Source: an uncultured Desulfobulbus sp. (GTDB lineage Bacteria; Desulfobacterota; Desulfobulbia; Desulfobulbales; Desulfobulbaceae). From it: DNA of 64,000 bases. A model generated the notes under the pieces. It did not search any database, was not told the DNA's origin, and saw only the letters and a program-made list of their open reading frames with translations. The stretch spans positions 2,730,001 through 2,794,000 of the forward strand of contig NZ_OY760916.1 of NCBI RefSeq assembly GCF_963664075.1, read 5' to 3'. Each line of letters starts with the position of its first letter. Within the stretch, counting starts at the first letter, position 1. Below, piece by piece: positions 15,804 through 24,240 of this stretch. The translations under genes and the position numbers were made by a program.

Positions 15804-18374
15804 TTACTTTCCCTCTGCTGGTCCATGAGCCATTTGCGCTAAAAACAGTTCGACATGCTGCTCCACATCGCTGTCTGCATGCATGCGGGCATCGAGTTGC
15901 CGGGTATATCCGACCAGCCCTCCGAGCATACGCATTCGGGCAATCATTCGCTCGCAGCTGAGTTTTTTCAGACGCCCGACAACCAGATCTCCATGGACCT
16001 CAACGATAAAATCATAGCGCTCCAGGATTTTGGCGATAAAGGCCGCTCGCCGCGAGCGACGAATAAGCTCGGTCACCCCGCCAAGGAAACGAAAGTAGAT
16101 ATAGTTGTCGTTTATGTTTTCTGCAATATAGGCATCGATCAGCGTGAAATGATACCCTAATCGCATATTGATATTCATGTAATGTTTTAAAACCACAACC
16201 AAATTTCGCCCGATCTCCTCCGGCCCCGCCTGGGAAGCGGAAAAGGTCCGGGTAAAACTGGACATGAAACTGCTCAGATCTACAGCCACCGGTTTGGTAC
16301 ACCACATGCCCAGACCGCTCACACCCGCAAGCAACTCTTTGAGCGGCAGACTGACAATCTCCTTTGGTTGCACCACTTTTGCTTCCGGATCACAGGTGGT
16401 GCCCCCGCCCCCATCTATCACCATCAACCCAAGAGGGAGTTTTGTCTCTAAGCGTTTGGGAGCAGAGAGATACCGGGCCCCCTTTCCTTCGCTGAGATGG
16501 ATCAACTCTTCAACTGCCTTTTCATGAATAAACCGGGTGATGTCATGATAGGTCCGGCAGGCGCTCGGCGCAAAATCCTTGCCCTGAGGGTCCAGAAGAT
16601 GGAGAGGACTCATCAACCGGAGCAGTCGTCCCAGCAACCGGTATTCATAGGAATCCTCAAAGACTTCTTCCTCAGTCAACTCAAAATGATCCAGCCCCCC
16701 GATATTGCCTCGGTAGACGGTATTCTGGGTTGCATCTAGAGTCACCTCGTCCCCGGTCTTCAAGAGGGAGGTCGCATCCTCGGTGTTGACAATGGTTGGA
16801 ATTCGGTACTCGCGCGACAGGGTTGCCATGTGCCCGGTGGGCGAACCGACGTCGGTGATAATCCCCTGGGCCTTGTGCATTACAGTGGCATAGCGAGGAG
16901 AGGTGTAGCGTGATACCAGAATAGCACCATGGGGAAAATTTCCCAAATCCTGATCGTTGTTTACAACAAAGACAGTGCCTACGCCAATCCCCTGCTGGGC
17001 AATAAACCCTTTGCCTGAAAAGATAACTTCCGCATCGCGAAAGGCCGCAGAAATTTCAGGGCCGGGAGGAGCCTCAAGATGCAGATGGAGGGGCCGCGAC
17101 TGAAGAATATAGAGCTCTCCATCATGGTCAAAGGTCCATTCGATCTCCTGGGGGCGCTTGTAATAACGCTCAATACTCATGGCCGCGCAGGCCAATTGCT
17201 CCATCTGCTCTGCATTTAGGCTGGCAGCAAAGCGTTCTCTGGTGGCGAGATCCTGCCAGCGGGTTCCACTGTCGTTTGCTGCCACCAGCTGTCGTGGTTT
17301 TTCAGCCACGGTGAGATCAACGAGATCGTAGGGTGGCTTCCGACTGAGGAGAACGGTATCGGCAGAATGATCCCCCTGAACCACCGGCGCGCAGAGTCCC
17401 CAGACCGAATTGGCCAACATCACGTTCTCTCCCGCCTGCGGAGCATAGGTGTGAATAACCCCGCTCACCAGCCCCTGGACCATGAGCTGGCAGCCCACAG
17501 CCATGGCCGTCTCGTTTTCATGAAAACCTTTAACCAGGCGATAGAGCCAGGCCTCCACATCGTAGGCACTGGCGAGGACCTGGCGATACTTATCGATGAG
17601 TTCATCTCGGGTTACATTGAGCAGGGATCGGTACTGACCGGCAAAACTGATGCTTCCGTCCTCGCCCCAGGCACTGCTGCGCAAGGCTACCTTGGGGGTG
17701 CGATTGCCACAACGCTTAGCCAGCGCATCATAGCTGCCAAGAATTTCCTGCGAGATGCGTCGGGGAACAGAACCACCCAAAATGCGCTGCTGCACCTCCT
17801 GGGCTAACTCCTCCAGACTTGCGAGATCATCGTTGGTAAAGAGCTCAATCGCCTTTTCTGTCTCGGCAAAAAGGTGGTTGCGCTGAAAAAATTCAAAAAA
17901 CACGCGGGTGGTGATGACAAATCCATCTGGAACCTGAAGTTCCAGGCGGCTTTGCACAGCCCCCAGGGTCGTCATCTTGGCTCCTGCCAATTCGGTCTGT
18001 TCGTAGTCGATATTGGCAATATCCAAAATCCGATCGCCCCTTGTCGTGACAGGGTGCCCGGCTATCTCTTCTTCGATGGCGTAGCGTATCCGCTCAAAGG
18101 CAAGAAAGAGTTCTGCGTTTTTATGCTGATTGAGAATCGAGTAATCGGAGATGAGTTTAAAAACCTGATCCCCGATTTTTTCAGCGGCAGCTCCAATATA
18201 GTGGCCATCAAAGATATACTCGCCTCCCAGCTTGTCTCCCATATCCGCCATGAGTTCCAGAATCTGGTTATTCCTCTCCAGGATACTTTGAAACTTCTTA
18301 AAGAGCACCGTAAAGGGAAGAACCTCCTGGGAGGGCCGATGGAAGGCGAGTATGTGCTGGAGAGCTTTAAACAT
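15804..18374 (-). CDS. PEP-synthase-like protein 1: ATP-grasp plus phospho-His domain with an unusual C-terminal domain
   Basis: 856 residues. N-terminal helical domain (about 1-115); PPDK_N/ATP-grasp with LAGAKMTTLGAVQS, VPDGFVITTRVF, VALRSSAWGEDGSISFAGQY and QEIEWTFDHDGELYILQSRP; swivel domain with the candidate phospho-His in GSPTGHMATLSREY; then a C-terminal region of about 290 residues in place of the PEP/pyruvate barrel. The SGVxFTxDP loop of true PEP synthases is altered to SGVIHTYAP, so catalysis may be changed. C-terminal signatures shared with the other two: CRTYHDITRFIHEKAVEE, VIDGGGG, YMNINMRLGYHFTLIDAY and NYIYFRFLGG. First of the three in the operon, 5 bp after the TIGR02186 gene. 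Probably a soluble regulatory or phosphotransfer protein rather than a gluconeogenic PEP synthase. Confidence 0.85.
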   Translation of the reverse strand: MFKALQHILAFHRPSQEVLPFTVLFKKFQSILERNNQILELMADMGDKLGGEYIFDGHYIGAAAEKIGDQVFKLISDYSILNQHKNAELFLAFERIRYAIEEEIAGHPVTTRGDRILDIANIDYEQTELAGAKMTTLGAVQSRLELQVPDGFVITTRVFFEFFQRNHLFAETEKAIELFTNDDLASLEELAQEVQQRILGGSVPRRISQEILGSYDALAKRCGNRTPKVALRSSAWGEDGSISFAGQYRSLLNVTRDELIDKYRQVLASAYDVEAWLYRLVKGFHENETAMAVGCQLMVQGLVSGVIHTYAPQAGENVMLANSVWGLCAPVVQGDHSADTVLLSRKPPYDLVDLTVAEKPRQLVAANDSGTRWQDLATRERFAASLNAEQMEQLACAAMSIERYYKRPQEIEWTFDHDGELYILQSRPLHLHLEAPPGPEISAAFRDAEVIFSGKGFIAQQGIGVGTVFVVNNDQDLGNFPHGAILVSRYTSPRYATVMHKAQGIITDVGSPTGHMATLSREYRIPTIVNTEDATSLLKTGDEVTLDATQNTVYRGNIGGLDHFELTEEEVFEDSYEYRLLGRLLRLMSPLHLLDPQGKDFAPSACRTYHDITRFIHEKAVEELIHLSEGKGARYLSAPKRLETKLPLGLMVIDGGGGTTCDPEAKVVQPKEIVSLPLKELLAGVSGLGMWCTKPVAVDLSSFMSSFTRTFSASQAGPEEIGRNLVVVLKHYMNINMRLGYHFTLIDAYIAENINDNYIYFRFLGGVTELIRRSRRAAFIAKILERYDFIVEVHGDLVVGRLKKLSCERMIARMRMLGGLVGYTRQLDARMHADSDVEQHVELFLAQMAHGPAEGK

Positions 18375-18379
18375 CTTAA

Positions 18380-19150
18380 TTAATGCGCTTCCTTACTTTG
18401 AAAGACCAGCCCAATAACGAGTCCGCTGACAAGGGCTATCACGGTGGCGATAACACCATAGAGAACACTTTTCTGATAGGCCAGATCACTCAGCCATTTG
18501 GGAAACCCGGTCAGGGCAGCCTCAATGGAGGCCTGTTCGCGCCCCACCACCTTTCCATGATTGAAAGCAACCGTTTCCACCGTATAGGAACCTGGCTTTA
18601 AGGTTGAAGGTACTTTGACATGGGCAGTGTAGTGCTGTACCCCGTTCTTGACCGGGCCAAAGCTGATAGCCTGCACCTCCTGGTTATAAAGCCCCTCTTT
18701 TTCTTTGAGCAGCAGTAACTGGTGGCGCACATCCATATGTTGATCCTGCCCCTCTTCTTCAACCCCAACCCCTTGGATTACATTTTCCAGAGTGTAGGGA
18801 AGCGCCCCTTGTCCCAGCTGGGCAAGCGGTTGGCTGGACCGGGTCAGGCAGACACTGGGCACATTGCTCAGCTTCACCTTGCCCACATTCATCCAGAGCA
18901 GACCAAATACCTTCCCCTTTTCCCGAAGATGCAATTCATCGGGAGTGCCAACGAGACGAACGATCACCTGGGAATCTGCGGGCACCTGCCCGGTTATTTC
19001 AATATCGGCCCCATTGTACTGGGCGCCCATGTCAATCGAGTTTGGCTGCAGACTCAGGGTGGTGGTGGCTGCCAGCCCCAGAGAGGGAGCCGCCAGGAGA
19101 CAGGCCGCCAGGACCAGCGGACGAACACGAAGAAAACTCAATATGCGCAT
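18380..19150 (-). CDS. TIGR02186 / Alph_Pro_TM family membrane protein
   Basis: 256 residues from the ATG at 19150, chosen because GGGAGG lies upstream and the start follows the exporter stop by one base. A signal peptide (VLAACLLAAPSLGLAA) is followed by a periplasmic beta-rich domain with the family's opening (SLQPNSIDMGAQYNGADIEI), a mid-domain CLTRSSQP and a single C-terminal membrane helix (VIATVIALVSGLVIGLVF). The family is known to occur almost always next to a TauE/SafE-type transporter, as here, so it is probably its periplasmic partner. The operon continues into PEP-synthase-like protein 1 after 5 bp. Confidence 0.85.
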   Translation of the reverse strand: MRILSFLRVRPLVLAACLLAAPSLGLAATTTLSLQPNSIDMGAQYNGADIEITGQVPADSQVIVRLVGTPDELHLREKGKVFGLLWMNVGKVKLSNVPSVCLTRSSQPLAQLGQGALPYTLENVIQGVGVEEEGQDQHMDVRHQLLLLKEKEGLYNQEVQAISFGPVKNGVQHYTAHVKVPSTLKPGSYTVETVAFNHGKVVGREQASIEAALTGFPKWLSDLAYQKSVLYGVIATVIALVSGLVIGLVFQSKEAH

Positions 19151-19151
19151 G

Positions 19152-20087
19152 TTAATGTCCTCCCGCATAGCTTAAAAGAATATCAGGCGTAATCAGAAGA
19201 TCGCAGAGCATCTTGACCATGACCACCAAGACCAGGGTTGCCAGCAGAATTTTTAGATGCTCACCACCAAGTTTTTTCCCCACCTTGGCCCCAATCTGAG
19301 CGCCAATGGCCGAGCCGATCAAGAGGAGCAGAGCCAAAACGAAATCCACCGTGTGATTTTTGGCAGCCTGCATCACGGTGACGTTCATACAGGTAAAAAG
19401 AATCTGGAAAAGGGAGGTACCAACGACGACATGCATGGGCATGCGCAGCAGATAGACCATCACCGGAACCATGATAAAACCGCCACCAACGCCCATGATC
19501 GCGGCAAGCACGCCAACGAGGATGCCTAAAACAAAGGGCATAAACAGGGAGAGGCGAATACCTGAGCGCTCAAAATCCATTTGAAAGGGAAGAATACCGA
19601 TCAGTTTCGCATAGAGCGATTCTTTTGGCTCAACCTCAACACTTCCCTCCTGCTTGGATTTGCGCATGGATTGTAGGCTTTCAAGAAACATATAACCGCC
19701 GACAAAGCCAAGCATCAGGACGTAGGTTACGGTGATGAGAAAATCAGCGTTGCCCATCTTTCGTAAAAAGGCAATCACCTGAACGCCCAGGGTACCCCCG
19801 ACAATACCGCCAATGAGCAACAGCAGCCCCATCTTGATATCCACATTGCCCTGGCGAAAGTGGGCCAGCGTTCCAGAGGTCGAGGCACCGACAATCTGAT
19901 TGGAGTCCGATGCCGCTGCCACTGTGGGGGGAATCCCCAGCATAATCAGGAGCGGGGTCATGAGGAAGCCACCGCCGACACCGAAGATGCCCGACAGGAG
20001 GCCGACCACTCCACCAAGACCGAAAATCGCCAGACAATTGACGCTGGCTCCGGCTATGGGGAGGTAAAGATTCATTGAAAGATCCAT
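19152..20087 (-). CDS. TSUP-family (TauE/SafE) anion exporter
   Basis: 311 residues with two related halves of hydrophobic helices, each opening with the TSUP signature: GLLSGIFGVGGGFLMTPLLIMLG near residue 30 and GVLAAIMGVGGGFIMVPVMVYL near residue 195. This family transports sulfite, sulfoacetate, sulfonates or other organic anions across the inner membrane. The substrate cannot be read from sequence. In a sulfur-metabolising anaerobe, sulfite or a C2/C3 organic anion is plausible. It follows the UspA gene after 82 bp and precedes the TIGR02186 gene with essentially no gap. Confidence 0.9.
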   Translation of the reverse strand: MDLSMNLYLPIAGASVNCLAIFGLGGVVGLLSGIFGVGGGFLMTPLLIMLGIPPTVAAASDSNQIVGASTSGTLAHFRQGNVDIKMGLLLLIGGIVGGTLGVQVIAFLRKMGNADFLITVTYVLMLGFVGGYMFLESLQSMRKSKQEGSVEVEPKESLYAKLIGILPFQMDFERSGIRLSLFMPFVLGILVGVLAAIMGVGGGFIMVPVMVYLLRMPMHVVVGTSLFQILFTCMNVTVMQAAKNHTVDFVLALLLLIGSAIGAQIGAKVGKKLGGEHLKILLATLVLVVMVKMLCDLLITPDILLSYAGGH

Positions 20088-20169
20088 CTCATCCTCTTGA
20101 AAATTTCTGTTGTTGTTATCGTCCCCACCTTCTGGCTGAGAACGCTCTTACTCAATTCGTCCCGTTTAC

Positions 20170-20616
20170 TTACGTCATTGGAGGCAGGTTCTCGGCAAGC
20201 AAGGGAGCCTTACCGGCAGCCACAACCTCCAGTTTGCAACGCAACCGGTGACGCAGGGCTCGCAAAAAAAGAGCCTCTTTGGCACTGATCCTGGCTGCGG
20301 AACCTGTCGTTTCACAGACCAGAAGCCCTATCCGGTAATGGTTGACAAATTGAATGATCTCTTCTTCATACGTTCCTTCGCTGACAAAATAATTGATCCT
20401 GATCCCCTTGTTTTTGGCTGCTTCCAGCAACAATTCAAGACGGCTTTTTATCGCCGCCTCCAGGGCGAACTCCGCAGAATTTTGCTTCTCTTTAGAAGAG
20501 GGATGCACCAGAAGCACATAGAGCTCCACATCCATCCGTTCGGCCAAGGAACAGGCATGGGAAAGCGCTGCCCATGCACCATGTTTTGTATCCAGAGCTA
20601 CCAGTATTTTTTCCAT
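20170..20616 (-). CDS. Universal stress protein (UspA fold), non-canonical nucleotide motif
   Basis: 148 residues with the UspA Rossmann-like plan: KILVALDTKHGAWAALSHA at the N-terminus, a middle helix and VVAAG near the end. The ATP-binding G-2x-G-9x-G(S/T) motif is not present (CETTGSAARISAKEAL stands there), so it belongs to the group that probably does not bind ATP. GAGGAGG lies 3-4 bp from the ATG. It is the first gene after the sigma-54 promoter at 20641 and so the likely lead gene of the exporter/PEP-synthase-like operon. The inferred role is a regulatory or stress-linked partner. Confidence 0.82.
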   Translation of the reverse strand: MEKILVALDTKHGAWAALSHACSLAERMDVELYVLLVHPSSKEKQNSAEFALEAAIKSRLELLLEAAKNKGIRINYFVSEGTYEEEIIQFVNHYRIGLLVCETTGSAARISAKEALFLRALRHRLRCKLEVVAAGKAPLLAENLPPMT

Positions 20617-20640
20617 GAACCTCCTCGTTTGCCCAAGAAT

Positions 20641-20656
20641 AGCAAAGAAGATGCCA
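20641..20656 (-). promoter_or_regulatory. Sigma-54 promoter of the UspA-exporter-PEP-synthase-like operon
   Basis: On the minus strand TGGCATCTTCTTTGCT has GG and GC exactly 10 bp apart with TGGCA and TTGCT cores. The predicted start is near 20630, giving a very short leader that still holds the GAGGAGG of the UspA gene. Two palindromic sites lie 97 and 137 bp upstream. Confidence 0.75.
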
Positions 20657-20720
20657 TTAAATTTTATCGTAATATTACAAATATTTACCGCTTAACGACA
20701 ACAACAAGGCTATTCTTTTA

Positions 20721-20775
20721 TTTCATTTTGAAACAATTAGTCGTATTATCAGCAAGCATCGTTTCAATATGAAAT
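20721..20775. promoter_or_regulatory. Two palindromic activator sites upstream of the sigma-54 promoter
   Basis: TTTCATTTTGAAAC (20721-20734) and GTTTCAATATGAAA (20761-20774) differ at one central position when read as dyads, and their centres are 40 bp (about four helix turns) apart. The motif GTTTCA-N3-TGAAAC recurs at 8584-8598 before another sigma-54 promoter. The likely binder is the Fis-type HTH of the response regulator at 22334. The sites also lie 70-125 bp before the kinase gene, so they may affect its expression. Confidence 0.7.
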
Positions 20776-20846
20776 AACTAAACGATATCATTCAACCGCC
20801 CCTCGATAGGGAGGGAGCGGAACACTGAGAGCTGAGGGGAAAAACA

Positions 20847-22337
20847 GTGGGCACACATCTGGGAAAACTGGGGCAGGAGGTCATGGGAGCCGGGAGCCGG
20901 CTGGTCAACCCAGGATCGATCAAAGGAAAAATTTTCACCATCTTTTCAGTGGCATTTCTCTCGATAGCCGCGCTGACAGCACTGAATCTCTGGAATTTTG
21001 GAACACTCAAACAGCATCTCTTGATCAGCGAACGCTACGATGACCTGCTCAATAACATTCTTGAGGTGCGTCGCTTCGAAAAGAACTTCCTTATTTATGG
21101 TGATTCCCGCAACATGCAGGAGAGCCTTGATTACCTCGATCGCATCGATGAGCTGGTCAAGGATCTATCCACCGATTTAAGCAGCCTGACCAGCGAGCAG
21201 TCCCTTGCAGCCTTCAAGGCAAACCTTAAAGAGTACCGACTGATGGCCTCAAGCCTTGCGGCCAACGCCAAAATCTCCCCTGCCCCGATGCGCACCATTG
21301 GCAAGGGCCTCACCGACGAGGCGGATCAGTTCCGTCAATCGAAAAGAAAGCGGGTCCACGCGGCCATTGTCCGCATTTCTTTCCTTCCCTTTGCCTTTCT
21401 TGCTATTCTCCTTTCTCTGCTGCTCCTGGTACTCTGGCTCATCTCCCATGGACTACTCAAACCACTGACACTTATCAAAGAGACGACCAGATCCGTGGGA
21501 CGGGGTGATTTCAGCCCCATTGACTATTACGGCGTACCCCTTGAAGAGATATCTGGGTTGATTCAAGCCTTTAACCACATGGCCAAAGAACTTGAGATCC
21601 ATCAGGAAGACCTCATTCAAACCCGTAAGATCGCGGCGATCGGCACCTTTACAGCCGGCATTGCCCATGAGCTCAACAATCCGATCAACAACATCGTGCT
21701 CACCGCTGAGAGCCTCAAAGAGGAGATGGAGGATGAACCGGATCCCGAGAGGATGGAGATGCTGACCGATATCATCACCCAGGCTGAGCGGGCGGCGGAG
21801 ATCGTGAAGAACCTGCTTGATTTCAGTCGTACCGAGCGCCCCATCTTCAGCCAGCTGGACCCGGAGTTGATCGTGAGCAGCAGCATCAATCTGGTTAAAA
21901 ATCAGCTCAAGGATGTCGGGTTGCAGTTTGAAACATGCATCGGAGACGATCTGCCCCTGGTCTGCGGCAACCTGGGCAATCTGCAACAGGTCTTCACCAA
22001 CCTGTTGCTCAACGCCATCCAGGCATCTCCTCGAGAAGGACGTATTCGTTTCTGTGCGGAACTGGCTGAAAAACCGGGATTCATAGCCTTCAGCGTCCAG
22101 GACTTTGGCGAAGGCATACCGCAGGATCTGCAACACAAAATCTTCGAGCCTTTCTTTTCAACCAAAGAAGTCGGCAAGGGAACGGGGCTCGGATTGGCCC
22201 TGTGTTACTCGCTGATCAAACGGCATGGAGGCACAATCAAGGTGGAAAGCCAACAAGGCCTAGGCACCCTCTTCACGGTTCTCCTGCCCTATCTCGAGCA
22301 GACAGCAGAGGGGACCCAATTTGGAGGTATGGTATGA
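20847..22337 (+). CDS. Membrane sensor histidine kinase (HAMP, HisKA, HATPase)
   Basis: 496 residues. Membrane helix near 30-50 (IFTIFSVAFLSIAALTAL); helical periplasmic sensor of about 120 residues (VRRFEKNFLIYGD, as in 4-helix-bundle sensors); second helix near 175-200 (FAFLAILLSLLLLVLWLI); HAMP linker; phospho-His in AGIAHELNNPINN; N-box NLLLNAIQAS; G boxes DFGEGIP and GTGLGLALCYSLI. This is an NtrB/ZraS-like inner-membrane kinase. GTG start with GAGGGG 8 bp upstream; an ATG at 20883 is an alternative. It overlaps the response regulator by 4 bp (ATGA), so the two form a pair. It is divergent from the operon it is thought to control. Confidence 0.9.
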   Translation: MGTHLGKLGQEVMGAGSRLVNPGSIKGKIFTIFSVAFLSIAALTALNLWNFGTLKQHLLISERYDDLLNNILEVRRFEKNFLIYGDSRNMQESLDYLDRIDELVKDLSTDLSSLTSEQSLAAFKANLKEYRLMASSLAANAKISPAPMRTIGKGLTDEADQFRQSKRKRVHAAIVRISFLPFAFLAILLSLLLLVLWLISHGLLKPLTLIKETTRSVGRGDFSPIDYYGVPLEEISGLIQAFNHMAKELEIHQEDLIQTRKIAAIGTFTAGIAHELNNPINNIVLTAESLKEEMEDEPDPERMEMLTDIITQAERAAEIVKNLLDFSRTERPIFSQLDPELIVSSSINLVKNQLKDVGLQFETCIGDDLPLVCGNLGNLQQVFTNLLLNAIQASPREGRIRFCAELAEKPGFIAFSVQDFGEGIPQDLQHKIFEPFFSTKEVGKGTGLGLALCYSLIKRHGGTIKVESQQGLGTLFTVLLPYLEQTAEGTQFGGMV

Positions 22338-23680
22338 GCACACTGAGACTTGCCATTGTTGACGACGAGGAGATCGTCTGCCGCCGACTGGGGCAGGCCC
22401 TGGCCAAGGAAGATTTTGCCATTGAATCCTTTATCATCGGCCGCTCCTTTGTCGAGCGCATGCTTCAGGATCCCTTTGATATAGTCCTACTGGATATGCG
22501 GTTGCCAGACATGGATGGGTTGGAGATACTGGGAAGGATCAAAGCCCTGCGTCCTGAAACCGAGGTGATCATCATCACCGGCTACAAGAGCGTGGAGAGT
22601 GCGGTGGAAGCCATTCGTAAGGGGGCCTTTCATTATATTGCAAAGCCGGTCAACCTGGCTGAGATTCGCCTCCTGGTGAACAGCGTCCGGGAAAAAATCC
22701 TCATGCGCCTGGAAAATCAGCGATTACGTGAAGTGCTCAAAGGGGATTCCGGACTCACCTCGATCATCGGTAACAGTCCGGCCATTCAGGAGCTGTTTGC
22801 GATGATACGTAAGGTGGCGCCCGTGGATTGCAATGTTCTCATTCAAGGGGGGAGCGGTACAGGCAAAGCCCTGGTTGCCCGTGCCATTCACCAGCTCAGC
22901 CCCAAACACGACCACCCCTTTGTGGCCTTTAACTGTGGGGGATTTACTGACGAGCTCATCAACAGCGAACTCTTTGGCTATGAACGCGGCGCCTTCACCG
23001 GGGCAACGGCCACCAAGGTCGGCCTGCTCGAATCAGCTGCCGGAGGCACAGTCTTTCTCGATGAAATCGGGGAGATGCCCCTGGGAATGCAGGTCAAACT
23101 CCTCCACGTGATCCAAGAGAGACGTATTCTCCGCGTTGGCGGCACCAAGCCCATTGAGCTAGATATTCGTATTATTGCCGCAACCAACAAGGATCTGAAA
23201 CACGAGGTGGAAATGGGGACCTTTCGTGAGGACCTCTATTTCCGGCTCAACGTGGTCAACATTTCGCTGCCGCCCCTGGTCGAACGCAAGGAGGACATCC
23301 CCTTGCTGATCCGTTTTTTTATTGAAAAATACAGTCTCGCCTTCCACAAACAGGTGCAGGGAATCTCCCCCCAGGGACTGGATATTCTCTGCCAGTACAG
23401 TTTTCCAGGCAATGTGCGTGAATTGGAGAATATCATCGAACGGGCTGTCGCCCTGACTGAGAGTGAAGAGATTGGCCCGGCTGATCTTCCTAACGATCTC
23501 CAGGACCTTCAATTTGATACCCTGGAGGGAGATGGGCTCCCCACCCTCCAGGAAATGGAACGCCGTTACATCGCTAAGGTGCTGGCAAGTACAGAGTACA
23601 ACAAGGGGTTGACCGCTCAGATTCTGGACATCCCCCGCACGACCCTCTGGCGTAAGGTCAAGGCGTATGGTTTAGAGTAA
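22334..23680 (+). CDS. Sigma-54-dependent response regulator (receiver, AAA+, Fis HTH)
   Basis: 448 residues from the ATG at 22334, which overlaps the kinase stop; the longer frame upstream is a shadow of the kinase gene. Receiver with acidic pair VDDEE and phospho-Asp in DIVLLDMRLPDMDG; central AAA+ domain with Walker A GGSGTGKA, the sigma-54 contact loop GAFTGA, Walker B VFLDEIGEM and the R-finger region FREDLYFRLNVV; C-terminal Fis-type HTH (GLTAQILDIPRTTLWRKVKAYGL). NtrC/ZraR class. It should act on the -24/-12 promoters at 20641 and 8681 through the GTTTCA-N3-TGAAAC sites (inference). Confidence 0.93.
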   Translation: MSTLRLAIVDDEEIVCRRLGQALAKEDFAIESFIIGRSFVERMLQDPFDIVLLDMRLPDMDGLEILGRIKALRPETEVIIITGYKSVESAVEAIRKGAFHYIAKPVNLAEIRLLVNSVREKILMRLENQRLREVLKGDSGLTSIIGNSPAIQELFAMIRKVAPVDCNVLIQGGSGTGKALVARAIHQLSPKHDHPFVAFNCGGFTDELINSELFGYERGAFTGATATKVGLLESAAGGTVFLDEIGEMPLGMQVKLLHVIQERRILRVGGTKPIELDIRIIAATNKDLKHEVEMGTFREDLYFRLNVVNISLPPLVERKEDIPLLIRFFIEKYSLAFHKQVQGISPQGLDILCQYSFPGNVRELENIIERAVALTESEEIGPADLPNDLQDLQFDTLEGDGLPTLQEMERRYIAKVLASTEYNKGLTAQILDIPRTTLWRKVKAYGLE

Positions 23681-23689
23681 CCTTCAATC

Positions 23690-24208
23690 TCACCCTTCTT
23701 TCGGCAAACGCACTGTCACCACCGGCACCGGGCTCATGCGCACAATTTTATTGGCCACAGAGCCCAGCAGCATATCGATAAAGGGCCCCTGTCCGTGGGC
23801 CCCCATAACCACCAGATCGTAGGCGCCATTTTTCAGTTCCTCAAGGATGCAGGCCGTTGCATCCCCCTGCAAGACCTTGATGGTTGCCTTGGCCACAGGG
23901 CAATCGGGGTCATCCAGGCGGCATTCGGCGGCCATCTCCTCCACCCGTTTGTGCGCCTTCACCTGGGCAGCCGTCATTGCGGTTGTATTGATATTTTCCC
24001 AAGTCGCCAGATCAAAATGGGTCGCAATATCTATCCCGGCGTTCTCGCTCATGATCTCCACCCAATCCGGGAGCACATGGATCATGGTCAGCTCGGCCTT
24101 GCAACTCTTTGCCAGGGAAACGGCATAACGCAGTGCATGACGCGCATTATCCGAGAGATCGGTGGCATATAAGATATGGTTCATTTCAGGAAGCATAGTG
24201 TTCTCCAT
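23690..24208 (-). CDS. Universal stress protein with intact ATP-binding motif
   Basis: 172 residues. UspA fold starting ILYATDLSDNARHALRYAVSLA, with a central insertion and a complete nucleotide motif G-2x-G-9x-G-S (GAHG, nine residues, GSVANKIV) followed by SPVPVVTVR. It is therefore of the ATP-binding class, unlike the UspA protein at 20170. The start at 24208 has no clear ribosome-binding site; the Met at 24196 has GGAG upstream and is a good alternative. It follows the BASS transporter gene by 32 bp on the same strand and converges with the response regulator gene 9 bp away. Confidence 0.88.
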   Translation of the reverse strand: MENTMLPEMNHILYATDLSDNARHALRYAVSLAKSCKAELTMIHVLPDWVEIMSENAGIDIATHFDLATWENINTTAMTAAQVKAHKRVEEMAAECRLDDPDCPVAKATIKVLQGDATACILEELKNGAYDLVVMGAHGQGPFIDMLLGSVANKIVRMSPVPVVTVRLPKEG

Positions 24209-24240
24209 CTGTGTAAAGAATATTATTTGGCTTCAGCTGG

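Noticed and set aside
10012-18374. Calling the three genes ppsA (phosphoenolpyruvate synthase)
   Set aside because: The C-terminal PEP/pyruvate barrel with its catalytic Cys is absent and two of three ATP-grasp domains are altered.
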